DNA of 64,000 bases from Gemmataceae bacterium. GTDB lineage: Bacteria; Planctomycetota; Planctomycetia; Gemmatales; Gemmataceae. Of this stretch, positions 1 to 9,607 are shown one piece after another; position 1 is the first letter of the stretch, and each line of letters opens with the position of its first letter. A model generated the notes under the pieces. It searched no databases and was not told where the DNA came from. It saw only the letters and a list, made by a program, of their open reading frames with translations. A program made the position numbers and the translations under genes. Location: contig JANWVV010000004.1 in NCBI GenBank assembly GCA_025055795.1, forward strand, positions 93,719 to 157,718, in the 5' to 3' direction.

Positions 1-1502
1 AGGCAACGCCGCTGCGTAACCATGCGGACGCATGTCTGCGGTACAATCCGACAAACTGTGTAAGGACGATAGCACACCTTCTGTTCACATACCGTATAGC
101 ATCGATACCTGGTTTCGGCCCGTAGTTGTGTTTCCGGTATCATGCGGCAGATCGTATACGGTATGTAGGATACTTTTACCTCGGGTACCAGTGTGCACCG
201 CGTACGAGTCTCATAACGCACACACTGCTGTTGTACCAGGCGACAAACAGTGCGCGTGCACGGTCGCAATTCAGTGCGGTATACTTTTCGACACACCGGT
301 ACATGTACGGTGACACATACAGGCTTGCACACCGGCCGGCACTCACGAACGATGCGATATTCTTCGCGTGGCACCCACACCTGCCGGCACACCACCTGCC
401 CAGGGCATTGCACCACACGGCGGACAGTCGGTCCTGGACGGTAATAGGCAGTGCAGGTGCAAGGGTCAAACACGCACTCGCCCGGTAACTGCACGCATTG
501 CTCTGTGATCGGACCCGGAATGTATTCAGAGACCGTGACAAAGCTACCCGTACAAACCTTCTCCAGACGCTCGACGGTGACGGTCTCGGTTACATACTTG
601 ACTTGTGTCTGAGGAACATACTCGATAACGTCATGACATGTCGTCACAGGAACATGGTATGTCTGTGTTTCATAAACAGGTTGCACAACGGTATAGGGCA
701 CCGCTACCTGGAATTGTTCGGTCACGGGGCGATAATTTAGAGTCCTTTGTTCACGATAGTGAGTTTCATAGACCGGTTTCCAAACCGTATATGGCACTTG
801 TACCATGTAGGGTTCGACTACCGGTCGATGGACCATGTAGGGTTGTGCTACTACATATTGTTCGTGCACAACCTGATGAACTGTGTACGTGACGGGCACC
901 TGTTGCTCTTCAACCACGGGTCGCAATGTAGTGTAACAGTGCTCCCGATAGTGAGTTTGGGTTACAGTACGGTAAGTAGAATAGGGCACGGCAACCACGT
1001 AGTCCTGGACAACGGTCCGTGGCACTGTGCAGGTTTCCTGACGATAGTGCGTTTCCGTGACAGGTCGGAGGATGGAGTAGGGAACGGCTACCTGATAGCT
1101 ACGGCTGACCGGTTTGAATACCGTGTAGCACTGTTGTTGCAACTGTGTTTCATACACCGGTCGCTGGACCGTGTACTGGTAGACCGTGTCGAAATACTCC
1201 AGGACAGGACGTTGAAGTGTATATTTCTGAGCCACCAATTCGGTTTCGCTGAGAGTCCGATAAGTGGTGCAAGTTTGCGGCACATAGTGGGTCTGGTAGA
1301 TAGGACGGTAGCAAACCTGCTGTTGGTACTCGATGACAGGTTGATAATACACTTGGTGGGTGAGAATAGGGGGGGCACATTGCTCCGGGAGCAAGCAAGG
1401 CTTGGGATAGCGGCACAGGCCGAGATGCCCGGCGTAAAGGGCAGAGCTCGACACAGCTAGACCTCCCCAACACAGGCAAGCAATTACAAGCCAACGCTTC
1501 AT
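1..1502 (-). CDS. Secreted YTVxRPV-repeat protein (partial, runs off window)
   Basis: An uninterrupted reading frame runs from ATG at 1502 leftwards past base 1, giving at least 500 codons; the C-terminus lies outside the window. A GGAGGG ribosome site sits about 8 nt before the ATG. Residues 1-24 form a signal peptide (MKRWLVIACLCW start, small residues before the cut). The rest is a succession of degenerate units such as YTVQRPVYET, YTVWKPVYETHY and YTVVQPVYET, rich in Tyr, Val, Pro and Thr. The N-terminal half has few cysteines; the half nearest the window edge is Cys-rich (YTICRMIPET, YTVCRIVPQT). Similar YTVCRPV repeats are known to me from Gemmata-type planctomycetes, without known function. 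A cell-surface or disulfide-linked envelope role is inference. Confidence 0.85.
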   Translation of the reverse strand, partial: MKRWLVIACLCWGGLAVSSSALYAGHLGLCRYPKPCLLPEQCAPPILTHQVYYQPVIEYQQQVCYRPIYQTHYVPQTCTTYRTLSETELVAQKYTLQRPVLEYFDTVYQYTVQRPVYETQLQQQCYTVFKPVSRSYQVAVPYSILRPVTETHYRQETCTVPRTVVQDYVVAVPYSTYRTVTQTHYREHCYTTLRPVVEEQQVPVTYTVHQVVHEQYVVAQPYMVHRPVVEPYMVQVPYTVWKPVYETHYREQRTLNYRPVTEQFQVAVPYTVVQPVYETQTYHVPVTTCHDVIEYVPQTQVKYVTETVTVERLEKVCTGSFVTVSEYIPGPITEQCVQLPGECVFDPCTCTAYYRPGPTVRRVVQCPGQVVCRQVWVPREEYRIVRECRPVCKPVCVTVHVPVCRKVYRTELRPCTRTVCRLVQQQCVRYETRTRCTLVPEVKVSYIPYTICRMIPETQLRAETRYRCYTVCEQKVCYRPYTVCRIVPQTCVRMVTQRRC

Positions 1503-1912
1503 TGAATGGTTCCCTCCGTGCTGTGCCCATGTGCAAACACAGGAACACTGAGGGCATAGTCCCCCCTTATTAGCCAGTGTGCGCCATGATCAGCAAAGAG
1601 GAAGAGCAATCAGATCGCAGAAACAACCTTCCAGTGTCAGTACAACCGCACAACCTGTGCAACACCCACTGACCTCACAACCTTTGAATCAGCAATAGAC
1701 GGAAAAACCGTTAGCCTGCGTATGCTGACCTGTTGGTATGTGTAGTCGACACAGACGATATGCATTGCGAACTTTCAGGTCTGGTGCCTGTGATGGACAG
1801 ACCGTATCAATAGTGCGGGCTGCAGAACCAGATCTCAAGGGAGGAACCGCGACGTTCTGACTTCTGCCAGGATGCCGTAGTTGCAACGGCGGATGTTGAC
1901 AGATCTGGAAGC
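1503..1912. other. Intergenic, promoter region of the repeat protein
   Basis: Apart from the ribosome site at its left edge I see no gene, RNA or clear promoter here. Confidence 0.5.
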
Positions 1913-2500
1913 CTACCCCTCAATGTGGATCTGCTCGAAGCGTGCAGCGGCATCGTGGAAGGCATTCAGCAAGACGGGATCGAAATGGTGGTGCAGATCG
2001 TGTAGGATGAGTTTAACTGCGCGAGCATGGGAGAGAGCGGGTCGGTACGGACGACGGCTGCGTAAGGCCTCGTATACGCTGACCAGAGCCACGACCCGAG
2101 CGGACAACGGGATCTCGCTCCCCTTGAGCATGTCAGGGTAACCACTCCCGTCCCAGTGTTCATGGTGATGCCGCACGATTTCGGCGGCCAGAGGCAGGAA
2201 AGGTAGTTCACTACCCAGCTTGGCGGCCACACTCAGCATGACGTCGGCTCCGACTGTAACGTGGGTTTGCACAACGGCGACTTCGTCTTCGCTGAGTTTG
2301 TCCGGTTTGATGAGCAGACCGCGGGGGATGGCCACCATCCCGATGTCGTACACAGGAGCAATGGCTGCCAGCAATTCCAGGTAGGCGTCGTCCTTCAGGC
2401 GTGCATACTCACCCTGTTCGACAACGGCCCCGGCCAAGGCACGCACGTAACGGATGATGCGACGCCAATGCCCTTCATTGGCCAGGTTGTTTTCAATCAA
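1913..2500 (-). CDS. Degenerate, N-terminally short HD-GYP domain protein
   Basis: About 195 residues cover an HD-GYP domain, the family of cyclic-di-GMP phosphodiesterases. Conserved pieces are HHHEHWDGSGYP, EIPLSARVV and RRPYRPALS. The HD dyad reads VYDIG (His to Tyr), and the aspartate usual in the VADVFDAL stretch is replaced (ALVSVYEAL), so metal binding is probably impaired. The only start seen is TTG at 2500 without a clear ribosome site. Sense-looking coding continues upstream in frame (AECLSLTVSRLL) to a TAA at 2612-2614, and no receiver domain precedes it. It is therefore either a short stand-alone protein with an unusual start or an N-terminally truncated gene. It lies downstream of metK on the same strand. 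Confidence 0.65.
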   Translation of the reverse strand: MIENNLANEGHWRRIIRYVRALAGAVVEQGEYARLKDDAYLELLAAIAPVYDIGMVAIPRGLLIKPDKLSEDEVAVVQTHVTVGADVMLSVAAKLGSELPFLPLAAEIVRHHHEHWDGSGYPDMLKGSEIPLSARVVALVSVYEALRSRRPYRPALSHARAVKLILHDLHHHFDPVLLNAFHDAAARFEQIHIEG

Positions 2501-2682
2501 TAGACGGGAAACAGTTAAGGAAAGACATTCGGCGGGGGCCGCCCGCCGCAGAGCAGGAAGCGATGACGGTTTGGCGGGGGATTGCCGTTGGGTCCAAAAG
2601 TGGAGGAGAGATTAAAAGCTGGGATGGGCAGTTTAATCGTTATCTTCGGCGGTTTATTAAAGTTTATGCATATGATGAGTAC

Positions 2683-3948
2683 TTATACACCGGCAGCTCG
2701 ACGGAGGGTCTCGGCACGATCGGTTCGTTCCCAGGTGAAATCCGGGAGTTCACGGCCAAAATGACCATGGCAAGCTGTCTGGCGATAGATGGGTCGACGT
2801 AACTGCAAGGTATTGATGATGCCCTGAGGTGTCAGGCTGAAATACTCACGGATCAGCTCGATGAGTCGGGCTTCAGCCACTTTGGCCGTTCCATTCGTAT
2901 TGACCCAGATGTTAAGCGGATCGGGATAGCCAATCGCATAGCTGAGCTGGACTTCGCATTCACGGGCCAGGCCGGCCGCAACAATATTTTTGGCAATGTA
3001 GCGAGCCATGTAAGCAGCACTACGGTCCACTTTTGTAGGATCTTTACCGCTGAAGGCCCCCCCTCCGTGTCGACCCCGACCACCATAAGTATCGACGATA
3101 ATTTTGCGTCCGGTTAAGCCGCTATCCCCGTGCGGTCCACCGGTCAGGAAACACCCCGTCGGATTAATGTGACAGGCAATGTCCCCTGGCTCCAGCTTGG
3201 GAGGACGCGAGCCCGGAGGTATCATCACGAAACGTCCGCGGATCAGATCTTCCCGTTCCCGCCGCAACACCGGCTCGATCAGCTCCTTGATGATTAGTTC
3301 ACGGGCTTCATCGGTGAAGTAATCTTTGTTATCGCGGGTGATCATGACTTCCCGCGTGTGCTGAGTACTAAGCACAACCGTATGGATGCGGTGGGGCGTA
3401 CCATCAGCGTTGTATTCGACGGTCACTTGGCTTTTGGCATCGGGGCGCAACCACGGCAATCGTTGGGTACGTCGCAGCTCGGCATGGTATTCCACTAGTC
3501 GGTGGGCCAGATGGATTGGCAGGGGCATCAGCGTTTTAGTCTCGTTGCAGGCGAAGCCAAACATCATCCCTTGGTCACCGGCTCCGCCACAGTCCACCCC
3601 TTGGCTGATGTGCGGACTTTGGGCATGAATGTGACAATCAATCTGACACGACTCGGCCGTAAATCCGATTTCCTCCCGTTCTTGTTCGTTGCGAGCTACA
3701 TAACCAATATCACGGATAACGGTCCGAACCAATCGGTCGATGACCTCGCGAGTCAGCGGTGCCTTGGTTGTAATTTCTCCGGCCACTACTACCAGATTGG
3801 TTGTCACTAGTGTTTCGCAGGCAACCCGACTGGTCGGATCGTGCTGTAAACAGTAATCAAGAACCGCGTCAGAGATCTGATCCGCTACCTTGTCGGGATG
3901 CCCCATCGAGACTGATTCGCTTGTGAACAAAAAACGTTCGTCCAACAC
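2683..3948 (-). CDS. metK: S-adenosylmethionine synthetase
   Basis: Makes S-adenosylmethionine from methionine and ATP in the cytoplasm. The 421-residue protein begins with a GTG at 3948, with GGAGAGG about 10 nt upstream. Family signatures are [16 protein letters not shown] near residues 17-32, the ATP-binding [10 protein letters not shown] near 122-131 and the P-loop-like [16 protein letters not shown] near 298-313. At 421 residues it is slightly longer than the usual 380-400. It appears monocistronic or followed by the short HD-GYP gene. I looked for a SAM-type riboswitch in the leader and could not support one. Confidence 0.97.
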   Translation of the reverse strand: MLDERFLFTSESVSMGHPDKVADQISDAVLDYCLQHDPTSRVACETLVTTNLVVVAGEITTKAPLTREVIDRLVRTVIRDIGYVARNEQEREEIGFTAESCQIDCHIHAQSPHISQGVDCGGAGDQGMMFGFACNETKTLMPLPIHLAHRLVEYHAELRRTQRLPWLRPDAKSQVTVEYNADGTPHRIHTVVLSTQHTREVMITRDNKDYFTDEARELIIKELIEPVLRREREDLIRGRFVMIPPGSRPPKLEPGDIACHINPTGCFLTGGPHGDSGLTGRKIIVDTYGGRGRHGGGAFSGKDPTKVDRSAAYMARYIAKNIVAAGLARECEVQLSYAIGYPDPLNIWVNTNGTAKVAEARLIELIREYFSLTPQGIINTLQLRRPIYRQTACHGHFGRELPDFTWERTDRAETLRRAAGV

Positions 3949-4488
3949 CTTTCTGGCCCTCTCCCAGCCGCGGCTGCTGCCCCGAAAGTTAGCCTACCGT
4001 CTGTCTGCGCGTTGATTATATCAGGTACGCTCGTTATACATGCCCCATGCATCAGGGGCAAACTGCTACTCTGCCCCCTTATTGTGCCTCACCAATCTCG
4101 CTTGCGGTCGCCAAGTCCCTTTGTGCTAGAGGAATTACCATCTACTGCTTGTTGGAACTGTTAAACGATAGGGCTGGTACGACCAGCAAGCTGGACTTCG
4201 AGGTATACCAAAACTGATCAGAAATATCACTTATAAAGTAACGAAATATTACTTAGTAGATCACTCTGATTGTTTGACCAAAACCCAAATATCCTTCGGC
4301 TGACACCAAAAATAGCCTTCGGCTACTATCAAATGTTCGGACACTTAGGCATACAGAGCAAGGACCTAGATGAAAAAACGGTTGGTATCCGCCGCCGTTG
4401 CAATCTAAGAGGATTTGCATAACTTACTGTGAACAAAGTGTTTAGGTGCGCATTTCTCGGGGCCAGGGGATTTTTGAGTCTTCTGATC
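3949..4488. other. Intergenic between divergent metK and tRNA-fMet
   Basis: No gene seen. An AT-rich stretch near 4220-4300 is followed by two copies of CCTTCGGCT (around 4293 and 4315); the second forms a tiny hairpin, TAGCC-TTC-GGCTA. Function unknown. Confidence 0.4.
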
Positions 4489-4517
4489 TTTCCAAGCACC
4501 TTTTCAGTGCATATACT
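4489..4517 (+). promoter_or_regulatory. Candidate promoter of the initiator tRNA gene
   Basis: TTTCCA at 4489-4494 and TATACT at 4512-4517 are separated by 17 bp, which would place transcription start near 4524, just before the tRNA. An inverted repeat GTGCAT/ATGCAC (4507-4512 and 4522-4527) overlaps the -10 region. Confidence 0.5.
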
Positions 4518-4539
4518 AGTCATGCACAAACTTCGATGA

Positions 4540-4614
4540 CGCGGCGTGGAGCAGCCCGGTCAGCTCGCCAGGCTCATAACCTGGAGGTCGTAGGTTCAAA
4601 TCCTACCGCCGCAA
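4540..4614 (+). tRNA. Initiator tRNA-fMet (CAT)
   Basis: Cloverleaf with anticodon loop CTCATAA on a CCAGG/CCTGG stem and T-arm GTAGGTTCAAATCCTAC. The acceptor CGCGGCG pairs with CGCCGCA except for C1:A72, the mismatch that marks bacterial initiator tRNA. The body GGAGCAG...AGCTCG also matches initiator tRNAs. CCA is not encoded (CTT follows the discriminator A). Confidence 0.95.
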
Positions 4615-4645
4615 CTTGTCCGGTTCAACCACCCCCTCCGTACCA

Positions 4646-4683
4646 AGCCGCAGGGAATATAGAGCCTGTGGCTTTTTATTTTT
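4646..4683 (+). terminator. Rho-independent terminator after tRNA-fMet
   Basis: AGCCGCAGG and CCTGTGGCT form a 9-bp stem with one G-T wobble around a 10-nt loop, followed by TTTTATTTTT. It lies 31 nt after the tRNA. Confidence 0.85.
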
Positions 4684-4840
4684 AATGGGTGTTCGCTTCG
4701 CTTTTGTTTTCACTTATTAAGAACAAACTTGCAGTCGTTCGTTCATGATAGGGTCGGACGGAAACCCTGGAATTGAAATTACCCCGCGGTTGTTCGATGA
4801 TGGCAGCAAATACTTGCTTGGAGGGATGCGAGAAAGGATT

Positions 4841-5719
4841 TTAGTCCAGATTCAGGGCAATCTGGTAGATTTCTTCAATGTCCAAAACGGCGTTGTTGGT
4901 TTCAAAGAGTCGTGCTAGGGCTGTTTTGTGAATTTTCATTTTGGTACTGCCAACACCTAACGCTCCATAGCAGACCAAACCATCGCGGATAGTCCCCTTA
5001 TCGTGCGGTTCAACGCCCTCAATGCCAGCGGGTGGGACACCATTGAGGTCGATAAGCACTTGGAGAGATCGGGCGGCACTTTCACGGATCTTTTTGGGGA
5101 GCAGAACAACACCCGGTGCACCGGCGGCGATGATCAGTTGCCGGCCTTCCAGGGCCTGGGGGGCGTCGGCAGCACTGGCCACACTCACGGCTTCCACGCC
5201 GGCACCAGGAACCTGGGCCAGAATGCGTTGGCAAACGGCCTCGGCCCGCTCCAGTTGTCGGGAACCAACGCGGACATGCCCCCCCGCACGGGCCAGCAGC
5301 CGTACCACCCGCTGCCCCACCGGTCCTGTGCCACCCAGCACCAGCGAACGGGCTCGCGACAAATCCAGATGTCGCGCTGCCACACGCACCGCTGCCGCCG
5401 CAGTCGTATTGGCACCGTTGGAATCCAACATGATCGACACGCTCAGGCCATACTGCGGCAGCAGATGCTTACGCACCTCGCTAAGCAGGCTTTCGCCAGC
5501 CTGGACGTCTGAGCCTCCAATGAAAATCGCGGTACGGTGCAGGTCCTGCGGACCACGGGTGAAAATGCACCCGTGCACCAAGGGGACAACGTTTTTCGGC
5601 GATACACCTCCGTAACTCAAGACATGTTCGGCACCGGCATCGATCGCCACCACACGATCGAACACACTCGGCAAAGGATCCGTATCCAATTGCACCAGGA
5701 TCTTCGCTTTGTCCGCCAT
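4841..5719 (-). CDS. mtdB: NAD(P)-dependent methylene-H4MPT dehydrogenase
   Basis: Predicted to oxidise methylene-tetrahydromethanopterin to methenyl-H4MPT with NAD(P)+, the step after formaldehyde capture by Fae. The 292-residue length fits MtdA/MtdB. The N-terminal domain has DRVVAIDAGAEHVLSYGGV and the family-type IFTRGPQD and TAIFIGGSD; a Rossmann segment with GGTGPVGQRVVRLLARAGG follows near residues 135-153. The start is ATG at 5719, with GAGGAGAC about 9 nt upstream; a longer in-frame start exists but lacks a ribosome site. It follows fae on the same strand after about 455 bp, which supports the assignment. The MtdA versus MtdB distinction, and hence cofactor preference, cannot be settled by eye. 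Confidence 0.88.
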   Translation of the reverse strand: MADKAKILVQLDTDPLPSVFDRVVAIDAGAEHVLSYGGVSPKNVVPLVHGCIFTRGPQDLHRTAIFIGGSDVQAGESLLSEVRKHLLPQYGLSVSIMLDSNGANTTAAAAVRVAARHLDLSRARSLVLGGTGPVGQRVVRLLARAGGHVRVGSRQLERAEAVCQRILAQVPGAGVEAVSVASAADAPQALEGRQLIIAAGAPGVVLLPKKIRESAARSLQVLIDLNGVPPAGIEGVEPHDKGTIRDGLVCYGALGVGSTKMKIHKTALARLFETNNAVLDIEEIYQIALNLD

Positions 5720-6072
5720 GGGAAGCTGTCTCCTCAGATTGCTCTGGAGCGCTAAGCTTACCCCAAGCCGCAGGCCTGTGCCCACGGCTAGCATCAGAGC
5801 CTAAAGCACATACGCTCCCTTCGTACTACCACCAGAGTAAGCCGTAATCGATCCTGCCGGCTTGCGGATTATAACGCCATTATGTTCGCCAGCATCCTTT
5901 TAAGGGATGGATGGCTCTGGTTTCCCCCTTGGTCTAGTACGGTCGAGGGCTATTCGGAGGGGGACGCCAAGGCGACGCTCGCTTCAGGAAGGCACTGTTC
6001 AAGCCCCCTCTTTCAGTACCTTGACATAAACGATGCAACGATAAGTGCACGATGGCTGCAAGCGACACAATA
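5720..6072. other. Spacer between fae and mtdB
   Basis: No gene seen on either strand; the upstream end of mtdB presumably holds its leader. Confidence 0.4.
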
Positions 6073-6099
6073 GCGGCAGCGAAAAACCCTCACTGCCGC
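6073..6099 (-). terminator. Inverted repeat downstream of fae, weak terminator candidate
   Basis: GCGGCAG (6073-6079) and CTGCCGC (6093-6099) form a perfect 7-bp stem about 75 nt after the fae stop. There is no proper T-run after it, so termination is only a suggestion. Confidence 0.3.
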
Positions 6100-6174
6100 C
6101 ACTGCACCGACCTTCCCACCGGCTACCGTGCATCGGAATAGCGTGGACGGAGCTGCTGCCAGAACAGGTAGTTA

Positions 6175-6675
6175 TCACTCAAACGGATGTTTGGTCTCCT
6201 TCTGGGCAATGATTTCGTCGATTGTGGGTTTCTTTTCCAAGGCTCGCCGGATAGCCAGTTTAGTAGCTTCGTAGTTGTTCTTATAGATTTTCTTGTTGTC
6301 ATTGGCATTGGGGTCAATAAACACACCGCAGACGATGCACCATTCTTCCGCCTTGTCTCGCGGAATAACGCCTTCCACAACACTATCGACCACGGCCCGA
6401 GCCACCGCTGCCTGCGCCGGCCCGAACATCTGCATTACCTGCTTGCTTCCCTTCATGGTCACCTTGGTAACCATCACCGTAGCGGGCTTGGCCGGGATGT
6501 TCGGACTGATGACCGCCAGCAGATTGGTATGTCCCTGGGACTGACGGGCCAAGGCATTGGCGAAGGCCTCACCGACGGGTCCGTCCTTGGGACCGATCAC
6601 CAGATCGATATGAGCCACATTCGGTAGGTCATTCCCTTCCAGAACCAGCGCTTCGCCTACGTACATGACTGACAT
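6175..6675 (-). CDS. fae: Formaldehyde-activating enzyme
   Basis: Condenses formaldehyde with tetrahydromethanopterin to methylene-H4MPT. The 166-residue protein matches Fae across its length: VGEALV, HIDLVIGPK, GPVGEAFANALA, GHTNLLAV, PAKPATVMV, MFGPAQAAVARAV and the C-terminal IYKNNYEATKLAIRRAL...HPF. The catalytic histidine region (AHIDLVIG) is present. The start is ATG at 6675, preceded by AAAGGAGAGG; a slightly longer in-frame start would begin before the ribosome site. With the nearby mtdB it indicates an H4MPT-linked formaldehyde oxidation or detoxification route, known from some planctomycetes. The other pathway genes are not in this window. Confidence 0.95.
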   Translation of the reverse strand: MSVMYVGEALVLEGNDLPNVAHIDLVIGPKDGPVGEAFANALARQSQGHTNLLAVISPNIPAKPATVMVTKVTMKGSKQVMQMFGPAQAAVARAVVDSVVEGVIPRDKAEEWCIVCGVFIDPNANDNKKIYKNNYEATKLAIRRALEKKPTIDEIIAQKETKHPFE

Positions 6676-7211
6676 AATCACCTCTCCTTTCACCAAAACG
6701 GGTCAAAGGAAGCAAACAGTCGCAGGCGGTTCGCCACCGTCCTTCTGCCACTGCTGCCGCGGTACAGCCGACGGCATTGATCGTAGCATTCGTTGTCGTT
6801 CAGGCAAGCACCTGCCCGTTCAGCAAGCGGGACTTTTCATCCACCCCGGCCGTTTCCCCTGGTTTGATCAAGACCTTCCCTGTTGCGTCTCCCTGCGTCC
6901 CTCCCCCTTGCTGGACAAGCAGGAGTATCGAGAAACGTAGTCCCAACTTGATCAACTCGGCAATACGGCAACCGGACAGTCATTGAGTCTAAGGCACTCC
7001 AAGCCTCGACCCCAGAGAGCAACCATCCCGGACAGACAGTCCGCGAAGCTGGTAATGGTGAGAGCCGATGCGGAGCTTCATCGCTAGGGATGCAAGTTCG
7101 CTGGTACCAGTCGCTGTGCCCTGGTTGGTTTACAGAGCTGAATCAGACTAAAACAGTTGCTCCGTCGACACGACGTCCTTTCCCAGGGTATGTTCCGAAG
7201 CGTTCGAGGGA
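6676..7211. other. Intergenic upstream of fae
   Basis: No convincing gene; only short frames without ribosome sites. It should contain the fae promoter, which I could not place. Confidence 0.4.
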
Positions 7212-8561
7212 TTAGTTGAGCAAGGTGGCAATGGGGCTACCCCAAGGACAAAGGGCAAGCGGCCGCTGCAAGCGGTCGCGTAATTCGAGGTCATGGGGGA
7301 TGCCCAGGCACGCATAGATGGTAGCGATCAGGTCTGCCGGAGTCATGGGGAGCAAGCTGGGACGGGCCCCGATCCGGTCACTGGCTCCGTGGACATAGCC
7401 GGCACGGAAGCCACCACCGGCCAGCAGCACCGAGTAACAGAAATTCCAATGATCACGACCAGCATTATTGCCGTTGATGCGGGGTGTACGGCCAAAATCC
7501 CCCAGGACGGCCACCACGGTACGTTCCAGCATGCCCCGAACGGCCAGGTCTTCCAGTAGGGTGGCTACAGCCGTATCAAATTGTGGTAGCAGTTCCCGCT
7601 TGAGTTTGACGAAGTTACTGCCATGGGTATCCCAGGTGGCATTGGCATCAGGAGCCCAGGACATACAGACGACACGGGTACCGGCTTCGATCAGGCGGCG
7701 GGCCAATAAAATGCTCTGACCGTAGATATTGCGACCGTAGGCGTCCCGGAGCCTGACGGGTTCGCGATCCAGACGCAACGCTTCACGCAAGGCAGGGGCA
7801 GTCAGCAGTGCGTAGGCCCGTTGGCGGGCGCCATCCAGGTCCGTCGGTGCTAGCCGCGATGAACCGTGCAGCAGTTGGTCGATCAGACGTCGGCGTCGAT
7901 CCCAACGTTCCGGCGTCATCTCTGGCCCGAACGTCAGTTCTGGTAAACCGAAGTCGGGAGCGTTCGGATCCTTAAGGATAAGGAACGGATCGTACTGTTT
8001 GCCCAGCCAGCCGCCAAAGAATCCCGGTTGGGGTGGCCCACCAGCACCTTCCTTGGTGACAAACGGCAGAAGAACATGCGGCGGCACTGGAGCATGGGGC
8101 GGCCGCTCCCGTGCCAAGACGGCACCGATACAGGGATGATCGTCCGGACGAGCACCGCCACCAATTTCGCCACGATCGTGACCGGTCAGAGCACAATAAA
8201 CCGCTGCCGCATGAGCGTTGTTCACGCTGTGATGCATGGAACGGATCAGGGTACAGCGGTGCATCTGCCGAGCCAGTTTGGGCAGATGCTCGGTCAGATA
8301 TACCCCGGGCACAGAGGTTGGAATCGGCCGGAATTCACCCCGGATCTCCGCCGGAGCATCCGGCTTGGGATCCCACATATCCAGATGAGAGGGACCACCG
8401 TTCAGAAAGATAATCAGACAAGCATCGGCACGCGTCGGTAACCGACGTCGTTGCTGTTCCGCGCGTAACAGCATCGGCAAGTTCAAGCCCACATACGAGG
8501 CCATGCCTATTTGCAGCATCTGCCGGCGGCTGAGTTGAGGACCAGGACAAGGCGCGTGCAT
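7212..8561 (-). CDS. DUF1501 protein with Tat signal
   Basis: A 449-residue protein of the DUF1501 family, related in fold to sulfatases/alkaline phosphatases and abundant in planctomycetes. The twin-arginine signal SRRQMLQIGMASYVGL lies near residues 11-26. Family segments are IIFLNGGPSHLDMWDPKPDAP, EHLPKLARQMHRCTLIRSM, ATWDTHGSNF and LGDFGRTPRING, ending in a GRDHW segment. These members usually pair with a PSCyt/DUF1549 partner gene, but none is adjacent here. It probably acts outside the cytoplasm; the substrate is unknown. Confidence 0.93.
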   Translation of the reverse strand: MHAPCPGPQLSRRQMLQIGMASYVGLNLPMLLRAEQQRRRLPTRADACLIIFLNGGPSHLDMWDPKPDAPAEIRGEFRPIPTSVPGVYLTEHLPKLARQMHRCTLIRSMHHSVNNAHAAAVYCALTGHDRGEIGGGARPDDHPCIGAVLARERPPHAPVPPHVLLPFVTKEGAGGPPQPGFFGGWLGKQYDPFLILKDPNAPDFGLPELTFGPEMTPERWDRRRRLIDQLLHGSSRLAPTDLDGARQRAYALLTAPALREALRLDREPVRLRDAYGRNIYGQSILLARRLIEAGTRVVCMSWAPDANATWDTHGSNFVKLKRELLPQFDTAVATLLEDLAVRGMLERTVVAVLGDFGRTPRINGNNAGRDHWNFCYSVLLAGGGFRAGYVHGASDRIGARPSLLPMTPADLIATIYACLGIPHDLELRDRLQRPLALCPWGSPIATLLN

Positions 8562-9036
8562 CGGTCGTATCCGCTCGCGTATTGGGGGTGAATAGAATAT
8601 AGCCGACCCGAACGGACGGGGTCAGCGGCAGGCAGTTACCCTCTATCATGCTGTCCTCGGCCGGATGATGCAAGGGGCAAAAGCCGTCCGTTGTTCCCAA
8701 CCAGGTTTCCGCTCATCGAGCGTGCACGTTGCCGGAGCATCCCCAGAACGTGCCAAGGTACCCCGGAAACGTGGCGGAACGTTGTGGAATACAGTCGGTC
8801 ATAAACAATGATTGTGGTGAGAAGGACCACCATTTGCTGGGGTGGCCAGACCCATGAGGCAAAACGGATGTTCACTCGATGAGCTAGTAAAACGAGGGAA
8901 ACTAGCGGGAAGTCAGTATATATACAGAGGTGCCAGGACCAAAATATGAGTCCCTGGCCGCAGGGTTGGCAAAGGTTCGACGGTTACTCGAATCCAACTA
9001 AGGACAACATGCAGCAAGCCCACCCTGACGCTGATT
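8562..9036. other. Intergenic upstream of the DUF1501 gene
   Basis: No gene or RNA recognised. An AT-rich TATATACAG segment lies near 8920. Confidence 0.4.
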
Positions 9037-9282
9037 TCAGTCGCACACGCCCAGGTCATACGCCTGGTATTCTTCTTCGTCGGTGTCGGCGGGCAGACGC
9101 CGGCGGGCAGACGGTGCCGTTGGAGCGGCTTCCGCCGGTACTCGTGCCGGTACCAGTTTCAGTCGGATAGGCAATTCACTCCCTTCACCACGCGGTACAC
9201 GCACGGTTATTTCCCGCTCCTCGTCCAACAGAAAGCCGACGGGCACCACTACGTGCAACTCACCATTAAGCAGTTGTGTCAT
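9037..9282 (-). CDS. Small hypothetical protein
   Basis: An 81-residue acidic protein starting at ATG 9282, with GGAGGAG 5-6 nt upstream, which decides against the longer frame reaching 9504. It begins MTQLLNGELHVVVPVGFLLD, followed by a beta-rich EREITVRVPRGEGSELPIRL, a Pro/Ala-rich linker and an acidic tail (DTDEEEYQAYDLG). I recognise no family. The tail and size suggest a small cytoplasmic partner protein, but this is only an impression. Confidence 0.6.
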   Translation of the reverse strand: MTQLLNGELHVVVPVGFLLDEEREITVRVPRGEGSELPIRLKLVPARVPAEAAPTAPSARRRLPADTDEEEYQAYDLGVCD

Positions 9283-9607
9283 CACGTACTCCTCCGGTCG
9301 GTTCAACAAGCGAACGTAGTGGGTTTCCACCACCGTATCGAAGGTGGGGAGGCGAGGGCCGCCCGCATTGGGCCGAATACCGTGGCTGAGAAGCAGGGAG
9401 ATCCTGTATCTCGGGTGCAGGGGAGAGGTCCTGCCCCGCGAGTCTATATCATTATCTTTATACCTTACCCCATCAGCGTGGGTCATGCGAGGGATTTTTG
9501 GCAAAATCTAGAAACATTTCCGCTGTGTCCAGAAACCAGTCGCTACCAAGCGCGAGTGATACTGCAAAGCTAACCGTATGTAAGTCAGCGGCCCTAGGCC
9601 GCATGTC

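Noticed and set aside
747..1460. Plus-strand frame of 237 codons
   Set aside because: Antisense to the YTVxRPV repeat protein, whose minus-strand frame has a signal peptide and ribosome site and runs across the whole region.
3949..4060. SAM or SAH riboswitch in the metK leader
   Set aside because: The leader has GC-rich pieces but I could not build any known aptamer fold from it.
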